Notes: generated by a model from the letters alone, not told the origin. Shown: positions 42,361-51,746, counted from the first letter of the stretch. The stretch: DNA of 64,000 nt from Hymenobacter nitidus (GCF_020447315.1 NZ_JAJADQ010000004.1:1-64000); one strand, 5' to 3'. Made by a program: numbers and translations.

Positions 42361-44505
42361 TTACAACTGGTCTTTAATGACAGCTACGGCTTCCCGCAGA
42401 GTGATATCGTTCTTGAGGTTTTTAGTGAAGCGACCAGCACGGTTCACTTCTACCGTATCGGAGCCCAACTGGCGCAAATCCAAGGCAAGGGGCGCAATAG
42501 CTAGTGGCTGAGCAGCTTTCTGCACTGCCTCATACTTTTCCGATTCCGCCTTGGCCTGTTCCTGCTCAGCACGGAAGGCCGTCAGTTTCAGCGACACCAT
42601 CGTTTCGTCTTTCCGCTTACGCATGCGCTGCACCATCTCATTCATCAGCTTGAAGCTGGGGCTGCTGGCTACGCGGCCCTGGCTGGCCGTGCGCAGCTTG
42701 TCAACCGGTGGCGCTGCATTCCAGGCCTTATAACGAGCTGGAGAAATCTCATCCCATTTCAGCGGGTAATCCGACTCTTTTTCACCCTGGTCGAGGTAGC
42801 TGTAAGCATCGGGCAGGATAATATCCGGCACAACACCCTTAAACTGCGTCGAGCCACCATTAATGCGGTAGAACTTCTGGGTCGTAAGCTTCAGGGAACC
42901 AAAAGGCTTTAGGCTACCGAAGTCACCGAGCATGTCATCCAGGTCGAAAATGCGCTGCACGGTGCCTTTGCCATATGTGCTGGCCGAGCCCATAATTACA
43001 CCGCGTTTGTAGTCCTGAATAGCCGCCGCCAGAATTTCGGAGGCTGAAGCGCTGTATTTGTTCACCAGCACCACCAGCGGACCGTTGTACTGCACCCGTG
43101 GGTCCCGGTCGTTCAGGATGCTGGGTGAGCCCTGGGGCGAGCGGACCTGCACCACGGGGCCATTCTCAATAAACAAGCCGGCCATTTCTACCGCGTCCTG
43201 CAGGGAGCCGCCACCGTTAAAGCGAAGGTCAAAGACAACGCCGTCAACATTTTCCTGACGCAGCTTTTCCAGTTCTTTTTTCACGTCCTCTGCCGAGCTG
43301 CGCCCGCCGTTGTCGTTGAAGTCGGCGTAGAAGGTAGGCAGCCGCAGATAGCCGATTTTCTTGCCGTTTTCCTTAATCGTGGCCGACTGAGCGTAGGTCT
43401 CTTTCAGAACGACTACGTCGCGGATGATGGAAATGACCTTAGTACTGGCATCGGGCTTTTTCACCGTTAGGCGTACTTCCGTGCCTTTTTTGCCTTTAAT
43501 CAGGGCGACGGCCTTGTCCAGACGCAAGCCTTCTACCGATACCGGCTCGGCGGCGCCCTGAGCTACGCGGGTAATGATGTCACCTGCCTTCAACTCGCCC
43601 TGGCGGTAAGAAGCCGAACCTGGAATTACATCCGTCACTTTAATCTGGCCGTCTTTTTCCTGTAGAGAGGCCCCGATACCTTCAAAGCGGCCGGTCATGG
43701 CTACGTCGAAGCTTTCTTTGTCACGCGGCGCAAAATACTCGGTGTGAGGGTCGTAGGTATTAGCAATGGTATTAGCGTAGACTGCCAGGCGCTCATTCGC
43801 GTCGGTCTGGGCCATGTCTTTAAATTGCTCATCAAAGTACTTGAGCACCCGCTTACGGGCTTCAACTTCCATTTCGGCGGGAGTGCGCGTGGGCTCCGAA
43901 GTGGTAGCGGCCGAGGGCTGTACCGAAGTAGAGGCCAAAGGCTTGTCCTTTTTCTTCTTCTGCTCATCCATCATTTCCGACACCCGAATCAAAGTCTGAT
44001 ACTTCAGATACTTGCGCCATTCCTCGCGCTGGGCAGCCGCATCGGCGGCGAAAACCATCTTATCAGGTTCCGTTTCGAACGATTCGTCTTTGGTGAAGTC
44101 GAACGGCTTGGACAGGATATCACGGTACAGGTTCTGAATGTCCTTGGTGCGCTGCTCCATCAGCTTTGTGCTCAAGTCCAGAAACTCGTGCGTGCCCCGC
44201 TTTACCTGGTCGTCGATGTCGTTCTGGAATTTGCGCAGCTGCGCTACATCCGACTGCAGCAGAAACTTCTTGTTGTAGTCAACCCGCTTCATATACAGGT
44301 CGAAGACTCGCTTCGAAAAAGCGTCGTCCACTTTTTCAGGCTGATAGTGCGCGGCGCTCAGCCCCTGCAGCATGGCTTTAATCAACACCTCATCCTTTTG
44401 GGGCGGGCTGGCGTCGTTGCGCCGGTACAGCTTATAGGATGCAAGCATGAAGACTGCCAGCACCAACGAGGCATACAGGCCTATTTTCAGTCGGGGGGAA
44501 GACAT
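42361..44505 (-). CDS. C-terminal processing (tail-specific) protease, S41 family, copy 2
   Basis: A 714-residue paralogue of the protease at 8100. The start MSSPRLKIGLYASLVLAVFMLASYKLYRRN gives an N-terminal hydrophobic segment followed by Arg-Arg without a cleavage site, so it is likely a membrane anchor and not a cleaved signal. Domains match copy 1: N-terminal helical region, PDZ, core RFNGGGS, Ser487 in YSASASE and Lys in STYGKGTVQ. The middle linker is Ser/Pro/Thr-rich and differs. It probably works in the periplasm on exported proteins. Confidence 0.95.
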   Translation of the reverse strand: MSSPRLKIGLYASLVLAVFMLASYKLYRRNDASPPQKDEVLIKAMLQGLSAAHYQPEKVDDAFSKRVFDLYMKRVDYNKKFLLQSDVAQLRKFQNDIDDQVKRGTHEFLDLSTKLMEQRTKDIQNLYRDILSKPFDFTKDESFETEPDKMVFAADAAAQREEWRKYLKYQTLIRVSEMMDEQKKKKDKPLASTSVQPSAATTSEPTRTPAEMEVEARKRVLKYFDEQFKDMAQTDANERLAVYANTIANTYDPHTEYFAPRDKESFDVAMTGRFEGIGASLQEKDGQIKVTDVIPGSASYRQGELKAGDIITRVAQGAAEPVSVEGLRLDKAVALIKGKKGTEVRLTVKKPDASTKVISIIRDVVVLKETYAQSATIKENGKKIGYLRLPTFYADFNDNGGRSSAEDVKKELEKLRQENVDGVVFDLRFNGGGSLQDAVEMAGLFIENGPVVQVRSPQGSPSILNDRDPRVQYNGPLVVLVNKYSASASEILAAAIQDYKRGVIMGSASTYGKGTVQRIFDLDDMLGDFGSLKPFGSLKLTTQKFYRINGGSTQFKGVVPDIILPDAYSYLDQGEKESDYPLKWDEISPARYKAWNAAPPVDKLRTASQGRVASSPSFKLMNEMVQRMRKRKDETMVSLKLTAFRAEQEQAKAESEKYEAVQKAAQPLAIAPLALDLRQLGSDTVEVNRAGRFTKNLKNDITLREAVAVIKDQL

Positions 44506-44866
44506 GGAAATCAGAATGAAATGGAGGAAAATCAAATGTAAACAAAAGCCGTTCCGAACACACGAACCCGTCAGACTGGCGGCTTTAACCCAAAACGCAC
44601 GGTCGACTATAATAAGTGCCCGCGGCTGAATTTCAATAGCAAGGGGCGAAAATTGTGAAGGACAGTTGCATCAGTAGCTTCGCTCATTGACTTTTGGCGA
44701 GTCAATAGCAGGTTGCTTAGATACAGTCGGCAATAAGCTTCGGTACGGCTATGTTGATATACGAAACAGCGTCAGGAAAAAGTTGGTTTTAGCGCCAAAA
44801 TAAAAAGGCCTCCTACGATTGTAGGAGGCCTTTTTTACTCAAGAGCATTGGGCAATGCGCCCACGC
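44506..44866. other. Intergenic region (361 bases) with hairpin and terminator
   Basis: This lies between the protease start (minus) and the stress protein stop (minus). It contains a terminator (44802-44835) and a perfect hairpin ATTGACT/AGTCAAT (44686-44706, 7-base loop). Parts recall the structured RNA copies (AAAATTG, AGCTTC) but I cannot align them convincingly. No gene is seen. Confidence 0.5.
44802..44835. terminator. Terminator after the glycine-rich stress protein gene
   Basis: AAAAAGGCCTCCTAC and its perfect complement with a GATT loop and a T run. Confidence 0.85.
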
Positions 44867-45676
44867 TTAGTAATGACGTACACGGTCAGCGTTGCTGCGA
44901 CGGAACTCATCTTCGAAGTACTTCGCGTCTTCAGCGTTGCGGGGCTTAACACCCATCACGATGCCACCATTCTTGATGTCGCTTTCATACTCAGCAGCAT
45001 GCTCTTCTGGAATGCCCGAGCCTACCAGGGCGCCTACCAGGCCACCCGTCAGACCACCGGCACCGGCACCGGCCAGAGCGGCGGCAATAGGACCAGCAAT
45101 TACCAAGCCCAGGCCGGGCAGAGCTACTGAAGTACCAATGGCGGCAATAGCGCCGATGATAGCACCAGCCGTGCCACCGATGGCCGAACCTACGCCGGCA
45201 CCTTCCATGGCTTTGTCGCCCAGGTCGGTATCAGGAGTATGGTCACCGAAGTGCGTTTTGCGGGTGTCGTCCGACATCAGCAGGTTTACGTCATCTTTGC
45301 CGTAGCCACGCGAAGAGAGCGACTGGTAAGCACGCTCGGCGCTGTCACGGTCACGGAAAGTGCTGGTCAGCGTGCTACCGTCGCGGTAAGGCTGGCCGGT
45401 TACGGCGTGAGCGGCGCTATCGGCCGTGTTCTGCACGCCATCAATGGCGCGGCCTACTACGGCACCAGCGGTACCAGCAATGGCAGCACCTTTAGCCGTT
45501 GCGCTATAATCATCACCACTAACACCGGAGCCAGCACCCGTACCAGCGTTGTAGCTGGTGCCTTCGTTGCTCGAGCTCGAGCTGTTGCCCATACCGGTGC
45601 CCGTGTTGGACGTACCATAGTTAGCGCCTGAGCCAGTACCAGTATTCTGCGGGTTGTTCGAATCGTTGGTGTTCAT
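44867..45676 (-). CDS. General stress protein 17M-like protein with Gly-zipper
   Basis: A 269-residue protein. The first ~60 residues are Asn/Gly/Ser/Thr-rich and disordered. Residues ~60-75 (GAAIAGTAGAVVGRAIDGV) form a Gly-rich helix. The middle matches the general stress protein 17M-like domain (TSTFRDRDSAERAYQSLSSRGYGKDDVNLLMS), followed by a long Gly/Ala segment (~165-225, with GAIIGAIAAIGTSVALPG) that can enter membranes, then GIVMGVKPRN and EDEFRRSNADRVRHY. Such proteins are linked to stress or stationary phase. Several repeats of TGTG occur at the N-terminus. Confidence 0.75.
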   Translation of the reverse strand: MNTNDSNNPQNTGTGSGANYGTSNTGTGMGNSSSSSNEGTSYNAGTGAGSGVSGDDYSATAKGAAIAGTAGAVVGRAIDGVQNTADSAAHAVTGQPYRDGSTLTSTFRDRDSAERAYQSLSSRGYGKDDVNLLMSDDTRKTHFGDHTPDTDLGDKAMEGAGVGSAIGGTAGAIIGAIAAIGTSVALPGLGLVIAGPIAAALAGAGAGGLTGGLVGALVGSGIPEEHAAEYESDIKNGGIVMGVKPRNAEDAKYFEDEFRRSNADRVRHY

Positions 45677-45870
45677 TAGAGTAGGTTGGTTGAGTGGGGA
45701 AAGGAATCGTTATGAAGCGCTGAGGCAACTTTCTCTAGAGAGATATGTGCTTCAGCTTCGGGGTTCTTAACGTGACCTTTCTGTGAGGGGTTACAAAAAA
45801 ACTATTACTAGTCCAAGTAACTTCTCTTTTTACTCCACCAAACTACCCTTAATGGGCCCGTAGCGATGAA

Positions 45871-46239
45871 TCAGGCGAATTGCTCGTAGTTGCTGGGCTC
45901 CAGCCAGAAAGCCCGGCACTCGCGGCGCAGGGTTTTCAGAAACTCGGGGTCCTGCTTCAGTGTCCGCCATTCTCCCATACCTAGCCGCTCACACAGCTTG
46001 AAGAAGTTGTCGCCTTGCCCTTTGGAGCCTTCCACCTTTACCAAGCAGCTAAGAATGGGCCGGCCGGCCTGGTATTCATTCTCCGAGATTTCGGCCAGCA
46101 GTTCGTTCAGGCGGGCCTTTTCGTGGGAGATTTCCAGGTTGAAGCCTAGCTCAGCTTCCTGCACCAGATTCAAGTAGCTGGTGGTGCCGACCTGATGGCG
46201 GGCAAATCGAATTAAATGGCTACGAACTCGGCCGATCAT
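45871..46239 (-). CDS. Conserved hypothetical protein
   Basis: A 122-residue soluble protein starting MIGRVRSHLIRFARHQVGTTSYLNLVQEAELGFNLEISHEK. It has mixed charge, a Cys-containing SCLVKVEGSKGQGDNFFKLCERLGMGEWRTLK stretch and a C-terminal ECRAFWLEPSNYEQF. The start leaves out an upstream hydrophobic stretch of 21 residues, which is in poor context. Not recognised. Confidence 0.6.
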   Translation of the reverse strand: MIGRVRSHLIRFARHQVGTTSYLNLVQEAELGFNLEISHEKARLNELLAEISENEYQAGRPILSCLVKVEGSKGQGDNFFKLCERLGMGEWRTLKQDPEFLKTLRRECRAFWLEPSNYEQFA

Positions 46240-46279
46240 TTGGGTAGGGAGAGAAATGGGTGCTGAAAGTAATAAAAAA

Positions 46280-46319
46280 GGCCCACAACCCGGAAATATC
46301 ATTTTCCGGGTTGTGGGCC
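46280..46319 (-). terminator. Terminator after the proline dehydrogenase gene
   Basis: GGCCCACAACCCGGAAA and its perfect complement form a 17-bp stem with a 6-base loop. A TTTTTT run follows on the minus strand. Confidence 0.9.
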
Positions 46320-46365
46320 GCCGCCAACCAAAATTGTGCCGACTACTTAAAAGTTGGCGTATGGC

Positions 46366-47556
46366 TTATTTTTGGGCCTTTCGGCGGGTTATTTCTTTTT
46401 GGATCAGCAGAAACTCCCGGCTACTCTGGCCAGCTATGGCCGTGTTTTCATCAGCGCGCCGCAGCAAGTAGGGCATTACGGCTTCTACCGGGCCGTAGGG
46501 CACATATTTGGCCGTGTTGTAGCCGGCATTCGCCAGGTTGTAGGTGAGGTTGTCGCTCATACCGTAGAGCTGGGCAAACCAGATGCGGGGGTCACCCGGG
46601 CGCAAATCGGCTTCGTGCATCAGCTCGGTGAGCAGCAGGGAACTGGCCTCGTTGTGTGTACCGGCGCAAATGCTGATGCGGTCAGCGTGAGCTACGCAGT
46701 AGCGCAAGGCATCATCATAGAGCTGGTCGGTAGCGTTTTTGGTGGGGTTAATCGGGTTCTGGTAGCCGCGCTGGGTGGCTACGCGGCCTTCCTTTTCCAT
46801 GTAGGCGCCACGCACCAGCTTGCCGCCCAAGAAATATTTGCCCTGCACGGCCGCGGCATACGCCTGCTGAATGGCTTCGAGCCGGTCGTGGCGGTAGAGC
46901 TGATAGGTGTTCCAGACAATGGCCGACTCGCGGTTGTACTTGGCCATCATCTCATAGGTCAGCTCATCGATAGTAGTCTGGAACCAGCTTTCCTCCGCAT
47001 CCACGAACACGCGCACGCCATACTGATGAGCCCGGGCGCAAATAGCATCGACGCGGGCCTTGGCGCGCTCGTAGCTGGCCTGCTCGACGCTCGAAAGAGC
47101 CTGCCCGCTTTGCACCTTTTCCAGCAGGGCACTGTCGGCCACGCCGGTTACTTTGAAAACCGAAAATGGGATGTGCGTGGAGCGGTGAGCCAAATCGATA
47201 GTGGCCAGAATCTCGTCGCGGGTGTGGTCGAAGCTCTGGTCGCTGCCTTCGCCCTCCACGGAATAGTCGAGGATGGTGCCGATGTTGTAGCGGCCCAACT
47301 CTTCAATCACGGGCAGGCACTCCTGGATGGTTTCCCCGCCGCAGAACTGCTCAAAAATGGTTTTCTTGATCAGGAACTTCACGGGCAGCTTCCACTTCAG
47401 CGCGGCCTTCATCATGCCGCCCCCGGCTTTCACCAAGGTGTTGTTGTTCATGGCGGCAAACAGGGCGTACATTTTGCGCAGCTCCAAATCGGATTTGGAG
47501 GCGAAGGCAACGGCCGTGTCGGTAAAGGAAATGGGCGGGGATTGGGTTACGGGCAT
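46366..47556 (-). CDS. Proline dehydrogenase family protein
   Basis: A 396-residue FAD enzyme that oxidises proline to pyrroline-5-carboxylate and passes electrons to quinone. The PRODH barrel is visible: ILDYSVEGEGSDQSFDHTRDE, VFVDAEESWFQTTIDELT, NTYQLYRHDRLEAIQQAY, GGKLVRGAYMEKEG, ICAGTHNEASSLLL and PYGPVEAVMPYLLRRADEN. This is a stand-alone enzyme without the PutA second domain, as usual in Bacteroidetes. It has a strong terminator downstream. Confidence 0.95.
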   Translation of the reverse strand: MPVTQSPPISFTDTAVAFASKSDLELRKMYALFAAMNNNTLVKAGGGMMKAALKWKLPVKFLIKKTIFEQFCGGETIQECLPVIEELGRYNIGTILDYSVEGEGSDQSFDHTRDEILATIDLAHRSTHIPFSVFKVTGVADSALLEKVQSGQALSSVEQASYERAKARVDAICARAHQYGVRVFVDAEESWFQTTIDELTYEMMAKYNRESAIVWNTYQLYRHDRLEAIQQAYAAAVQGKYFLGGKLVRGAYMEKEGRVATQRGYQNPINPTKNATDQLYDDALRYCVAHADRISICAGTHNEASSLLLTELMHEADLRPGDPRIWFAQLYGMSDNLTYNLANAGYNTAKYVPYGPVEAVMPYLLRRADENTAIAGQSSREFLLIQKEITRRKAQK

Positions 47557-47731
47557 GCGGGTGGTTAGCTTTGGGCGGGCTACTGGGAGAGGCCGGTTTG
47601 GCGGGGCAAAGATAGCCGTTAAACATCGTTTCGACCGGTAGAGTTACCATACTGCCCGGGCTTTTTGCGGAGGCCCCTTCGGGGGCATTATCCCTGGTCA
47701 GTACCCTTCTTACTTCTCTTTTACTTCTTCT

Positions 47732-48829
47732 ATGGAAAGCGCAATTGCCACCGATACATTTTTTACCCGGCTGCTGGCCGCTAAAGGCAGCCCCTTGCTG
47801 ATTGCGGGCCCTTGCAGTGCCGAAACCGAGGAGCAGGTGCTGACCACCGCCAAAGGCCTGGTAGCACTGGGGAAAATTGATTTGTTTCGGGCCGGAATCT
47901 GGAAGCCGCGCACCCGGCCTGGCTCGTTCGAAGGCGTTGGGGTAGGGGGGCTGCGCTGGCTGCGCCGCGTGAAGGAGGAAACCGGCCTGCCCGTAACGGT
48001 AGAGGTGGCCACGCCGCGCCATGTGGAAGATGCCCTGGCCTACGGCGTGGATGTGCTCTGGATTGGCGCCCGCACCACCGTCAACCCATTTGCCGTGCAG
48101 GAACTGGCCGATGCCCTGGCCGGGACTAACGTACCTGTGATGGTAAAAAACCCGGTAAACCCCGATGTGGCGCTGTGGGCCGGCGCACTGGAGCGGCTGG
48201 AGCGGGCCGGTACCACGCAGCTGGCGGCCATTCACCGCGGCTTCAGCACGTTTGCGCCCTCACGCTACCGCAACGCGCCTACCTGGCAGCTGGCCATTGA
48301 GCTCAAAACCCGCTTTCCGCAGATTCCGCTTATCTGCGACCCAAGTCACATCGGAGGGCGCCGCGACTTACTGCTGCCCATTGCCCAGAAGGCGCTGGAC
48401 CTGGACTACGACGGGCTGATGATCGAAACCCACCCCGACCCGGACCGGGCCCTGAGCGACGCTGAGCAGCAGGTGACGCCCCAGCGCCTGGGCGAAATTC
48501 TGGCGGAGCTGAAGTACCGCTACCGCTCCAGCGACAACGCCGACTACCTCAACAAGGCCGAGGAGCTACGCCAGAAAATGGATGTTGCCGACCGCGAAAT
48601 CATTGAGGCCCTGGCCCGGCGCATGTCGCTGGTAGAGGAGCTGGCCGAGTACAAGAAGGAAAACAACGTCAAGATTCTGCAACTGGACCGCTGGAACGAA
48701 ATTTTTACGTCCCGCCTGCAGTGGGCCGGCAAGCTGCGGGTAAACGAGAAGTTTGTGGCGGAGCTCTACAAGCTGATTCACCTGGAAAGCATCCGGAAGC
48801 AAACCGAGATTATGCAGCGGCCCGAGTAG
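47732..48829 (+). CDS. Bifunctional DAHP synthase / chorismate mutase
   Basis: A 365-residue fusion. Residues ~15-265 form the DAHP synthase of the Kdo8P-synthase-like type: LLIAGPCSAET, RAGIWKPRTRPGSFEG, NPVNPDVALW, AIHRGFSTF, ICDPSHIGGRRD and LMIETHPDPDRALSD. Residues ~275-360 are a type II chorismate mutase: LRQKMDVADREIIEALARRMSLVEELAEYK...ILQLDRWNEIF. It links the first step of the shikimate pathway to phenylalanine/tyrosine branching, so the mutase part may also sense product. It leads the aro genes, followed by a lipoprotein gene on the other strand. Confidence 0.95.
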   Translation: MESAIATDTFFTRLLAAKGSPLLIAGPCSAETEEQVLTTAKGLVALGKIDLFRAGIWKPRTRPGSFEGVGVGGLRWLRRVKEETGLPVTVEVATPRHVEDALAYGVDVLWIGARTTVNPFAVQELADALAGTNVPVMVKNPVNPDVALWAGALERLERAGTTQLAAIHRGFSTFAPSRYRNAPTWQLAIELKTRFPQIPLICDPSHIGGRRDLLLPIAQKALDLDYDGLMIETHPDPDRALSDAEQQVTPQRLGEILAELKYRYRSSDNADYLNKAEELRQKMDVADREIIEALARRMSLVEELAEYKKENNVKILQLDRWNEIFTSRLQWAGKLRVNEKFVAELYKLIHLESIRKQTEIMQRPE

Positions 48830-48831
48830 CG

Positions 48832-49275
48832 CTAGGGCTTGGTGGCAAAATCAGTGCTCTGGCTGCTGCGCTTGCCTTTGTAGTACACGTTGCCGCCTTT
48901 ACCGTTGTTGGTATCCTGCAGAATAAGCTTGTTGCCGGAAACCGAGTAGAACTGCTGGCTTTTGTAGCCCCGGTAAATAATCAGGTTCTTGCTTTTGCGC
49001 CAGCCATTGCCCACGGCCTTCAGTCGGAACTTGGCTGCGCCTATCATGGCGCCATCCTGATAGAAGCGCGCCCGACCCCGCCGGTCGAATTCGACGACTA
49101 CAGAATGACCGGTGGAAGCGGGGGTGGAGGTACCGGCTTTGGATGGCTCGCTCTGCACCCATTCCCAGCGGCCCACCAACTGGTCTTCCATGGTCGGCAT
49201 CGAATCACGGCTGCAGGCCGAGCCGGCAGCGGCCATAACGAGCAGGCCCAGCCAGGCAGAATAGAAAGCTTTCAT
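48832..49275 (-). CDS. Lipocalin-like hypothetical lipoprotein
   Basis: A 147-residue protein. Start MKAFYSAWLGLLVMAAAGSAC is a lipoprotein signal (lipobox GSAC). The mature part begins DQLVGRWEWVQSEPSKAG, the start of a small beta-barrel such as lipocalin-like proteins, with FDRRGRARFYQDG, LIIYRGYKSQQFYSVSGNKLIL. It lies between the DAHP synthase and aroB genes but on the opposite strand, ending 3 bases from the DAHP synthase stop. Confidence 0.75.
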   Translation of the reverse strand: MKAFYSAWLGLLVMAAAGSACSRDSMPTMEDQLVGRWEWVQSEPSKAGTSTPASTGHSVVVEFDRRGRARFYQDGAMIGAAKFRLKAVGNGWRKSKNLIIYRGYKSQQFYSVSGNKLILQDTNNGKGGNVYYKGKRSSQSTDFATKP

Positions 49276-49393
49276 ACGACCAATAGAAGTAGTTTTTACC
49301 TTGCGGACAGAATCACAGGTCAAAGTAATTGCATCAAAGTAATGTTATTTTGTCTTAATTCTGGTTAATGCTTCTATTATTTTTTGTTTAACA

Positions 49394-50440
49394 ATGAAAA
49401 AAGTGGATAACTCGGTTTCAATTGGTACCCAGTCGTTGGAGCAGCTACAGCATCTGCTGCGGCAGCCGGCTGTGGGACAGGTGTTTGTGCTGACGGACAG
49501 CAATACGGTACGGAACTGCTACCCGCTGCTGCAGCGCTACCTACCCGACCATACCCTAGTCGAAATACCGGCCGGGGAGGAATTCAAGACACTAGCCAGC
49601 TGTGAGCTGGTCTGGAATCAGCTCACGGAAAAGGCCGCCGATAGATTTGCGGTGCTGGTGAACGTCGGCGGTGGCGTTGTTACCGACCTCGGAGGCTTCT
49701 GCGCTGCTACCTATAAACGAGGAATCCGCTTTATTCAAGTGCCTACCACGCTGCTGGCCCAGGTAGATGCCAGCGTCGGCGGCAAAACCGGTATCGACTT
49801 TCAGGGCTTCAAAAACCAGATTGGCGTGTTTCAGGAGCCAGTGAGCGTCTGCATCGACCCAACTTTTCTGGCTACCCTGGACGCGCGTCAGCTCAAGTCC
49901 GGCTACGCGGAAGTGGTTAAGCACTGGCTTATTGCCGACGCGGCGGCTTTTGCTACCCAGCGCCAGGAAGGAGTGCTGATCAAGGACTGGAGCCCGATTA
50001 TCCAGGACTCGGTGGCTACCAAGCAGCAGATTGTAGAAGCCGACCCGCTGGAATCGGGGCTGCGCAAGGTGCTCAACTTCGGCCATACCGTGGGCCACGC
50101 CCTGGAAAGCTACCTGCTGCTGCAAGCCGGCCGCGAAATTCTGCACGGCGAAGCGGTGGCGGCGGGTATGATCTGCGAAAGCTGGCTGTCGGCCCAGCGC
50201 GGACTGCTCAGCGCGGCGGAGCTCGACAGCATCGAGACGTTCCTGTTCTCGGTGTTCGAAAAAGTCCAGTTTGTGACCATGGAAACCGATGCTATTGCCG
50301 AGCTGGCCCTGCAGGATAAGAAAAACAGCGGCAGCACGATAAACTGCACACTGCTCGACGGAATCGGCAAGGCTCTTTACGATCAGCCGATAACGGTTAC
50401 GGAAATTGCCGAGTCCCTGCGCTACTATCATCGGCTGTAG
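49394..50440 (+). CDS. aroB: 3-dehydroquinate synthase
   Basis: A 348-residue cytoplasmic NAD- and metal-dependent enzyme that makes 3-dehydroquinate from DAHP. Visible: NVGGGVVTDLGGFCAATYKRG, FIQVPTTLLAQVDASVGGKTGID, SGYAEVVKHWLI (Glu ligand), LNFGHTVGHALE (His ligand) and LHGEAVAAGM (His ligand), and the Arg/Lys of LRKVLNFG. The leader is AT-rich. The TAG stop is followed in the same frame by aroA without an ATG, which could affect coupling. Confidence 0.96.
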   Translation: MKKVDNSVSIGTQSLEQLQHLLRQPAVGQVFVLTDSNTVRNCYPLLQRYLPDHTLVEIPAGEEFKTLASCELVWNQLTEKAADRFAVLVNVGGGVVTDLGGFCAATYKRGIRFIQVPTTLLAQVDASVGGKTGIDFQGFKNQIGVFQEPVSVCIDPTFLATLDARQLKSGYAEVVKHWLIADAAAFATQRQEGVLIKDWSPIIQDSVATKQQIVEADPLESGLRKVLNFGHTVGHALESYLLLQAGREILHGEAVAAGMICESWLSAQRGLLSAAELDSIETFLFSVFEKVQFVTMETDAIAELALQDKKNSGSTINCTLLDGIGKALYDQPITVTEIAESLRYYHRL

Positions 50441-50449
50441 CTGGGTAAT

Positions 50450-51745
50450 TTGCGCTTTCAACTTCCTTTTTCGCCTAACCTCCTTTCACTCATCGATACT
50501 TCGTCTTCCCTAACGTTGCGCTGGAATGGCGCCCTGGTCAGCGGCACTGCCCAACTGCCGGCCTCCAAAAGTGAGAGCAACCGTGCCCTTATCATCCGGG
50601 CGCTGGCCGGCGCCGGACAGCTGCATAACCTTTCCGATGCCAACGACACCGAGCTGATGCAGCGCCTGCTGGCCGAACCGGCCACCACTACAACTCTCGA
50701 CGCCGAAGATGCCGGCACCGTTATGCGCTTTCTGACGGCCTACCTGGCCGTAACCGGGCGACAAGTGCTGCTCACGGGCACGGCCCGCATGCGGCAGCGC
50801 CCCATCGGGGTGCTCGTCGACGCGCTGCGCCAGCTCGGGGCCCGCATCGATTATACCGAGCAGGAGGGCTATCCGCCGCTACAGCTGCGGGGCTGGGTTC
50901 CGCAGCTTACCGCCCAGGAACCGGCCGAGCTCAGCGTGCGGGGCGATATCAGCAGCCAGTACATTTCGGCACTGATGATGGTGGGTCCCCAATTGCCCGG
51001 CGGCCTGCGCCTGCGCCTGACCGGCAAAGTCGGCTCACGACCCTACATCCGCATGACGCAGTCGTTGATGCAGCATTTTGGGGGACAGTGCCGCGACCTG
51101 GGCGAGGTAATAGAAGTGCGGCCCCAGGCCTACCAGCCCGCCGACTACACCATCGAATCCGACTGGTCGGCGGCCAGCTACTGGTACGCCATGGTAGCTC
51201 TGGCACCGCGTGGCTCCTCCATTACGCTGCCGGGGCTGCGCCGCCATTCCTGGCAGGGCGACCAGGCCATCGTCGGCATTATGGCGCAGTTGGGTGTGGC
51301 TACCCGGTTTGAGGAACACGGCGTGATGCTCACCCAACAGGCGTGCGCCGAGGCTATCGAACAGGACTTCACCGACTGTCCTGATCTGGCTCAGACGGTG
51401 GCCGTGGTGGCAGCTGCCGTGGGCGTGCCGCTGGTGCTGACCGGGCTGGAAAGCTTGCGCATCAAGGAAACTGACCGGATAGCGGCTCTGCAGGCGGAAC
51501 TGGCCAAGTTCGGCGGCGCTTTGGTCGACGAGGGCGACGGGCGCTTCCGGGTGCCGGTAGCTGGGTTCACGGTAGCCGGACAAACGGTGGAAACCTACCA
51601 CGACCACCGCATGGCAATGGCATTTGCCCCGCTGGCCCTGCGTGGTTCTCTGACCATCCTGGCCCCAGCAGTCGTGCGCAAATCCTATCCGCAATTCTGG
51701 TTGGAACTGCGCAAGGCAGGCTTTGAGGTTACCGAGCAGGCCTGA
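50450..51745 (+). CDS. aroA: 3-phosphoshikimate 1-carboxyvinyltransferase (EPSP synthase), non-ATG start
   Basis: A protein of ~431 residues that transfers enolpyruvyl from PEP to shikimate-3-phosphate. Visible: LPASKSESNRALIIRALAG, TGTARMRQRPIGVLVDALR, GDISSQYISALMMVGPQLPGG, SDWSAASYWYAM, LRIKETDRIAALQAELAKFGG and ETYHDHRMAMAFAPLALRG. There is no ATG between the aroB stop and the ASKSESN motif; a TTG at 50450 is the best start, with CTG at 50441 or a later TTG as alternatives. It is in the same frame as aroB and 9 bases downstream. Confidence 0.93.
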   Translation: MRFQLPFSPNLLSLIDTSSSLTLRWNGALVSGTAQLPASKSESNRALIIRALAGAGQLHNLSDANDTELMQRLLAEPATTTTLDAEDAGTVMRFLTAYLAVTGRQVLLTGTARMRQRPIGVLVDALRQLGARIDYTEQEGYPPLQLRGWVPQLTAQEPAELSVRGDISSQYISALMMVGPQLPGGLRLRLTGKVGSRPYIRMTQSLMQHFGGQCRDLGEVIEVRPQAYQPADYTIESDWSAASYWYAMVALAPRGSSITLPGLRRHSWQGDQAIVGIMAQLGVATRFEEHGVMLTQQACAEAIEQDFTDCPDLAQTVAVVAAAVGVPLVLTGLESLRIKETDRIAALQAELAKFGGALVDEGDGRFRVPVAGFTVAGQTVETYHDHRMAMAFAPLALRGSLTILAPAVVRKSYPQFWLELRKAGFEVTEQA

Positions 51746-51746
51746 G

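Noticed and set aside
44641..44835. A third copy of the structured RNA before the stress gene terminator.
   Set aside because: Only short motifs (AAAATTG, AGCTTC) match; the helices of copies A and B cannot be aligned.
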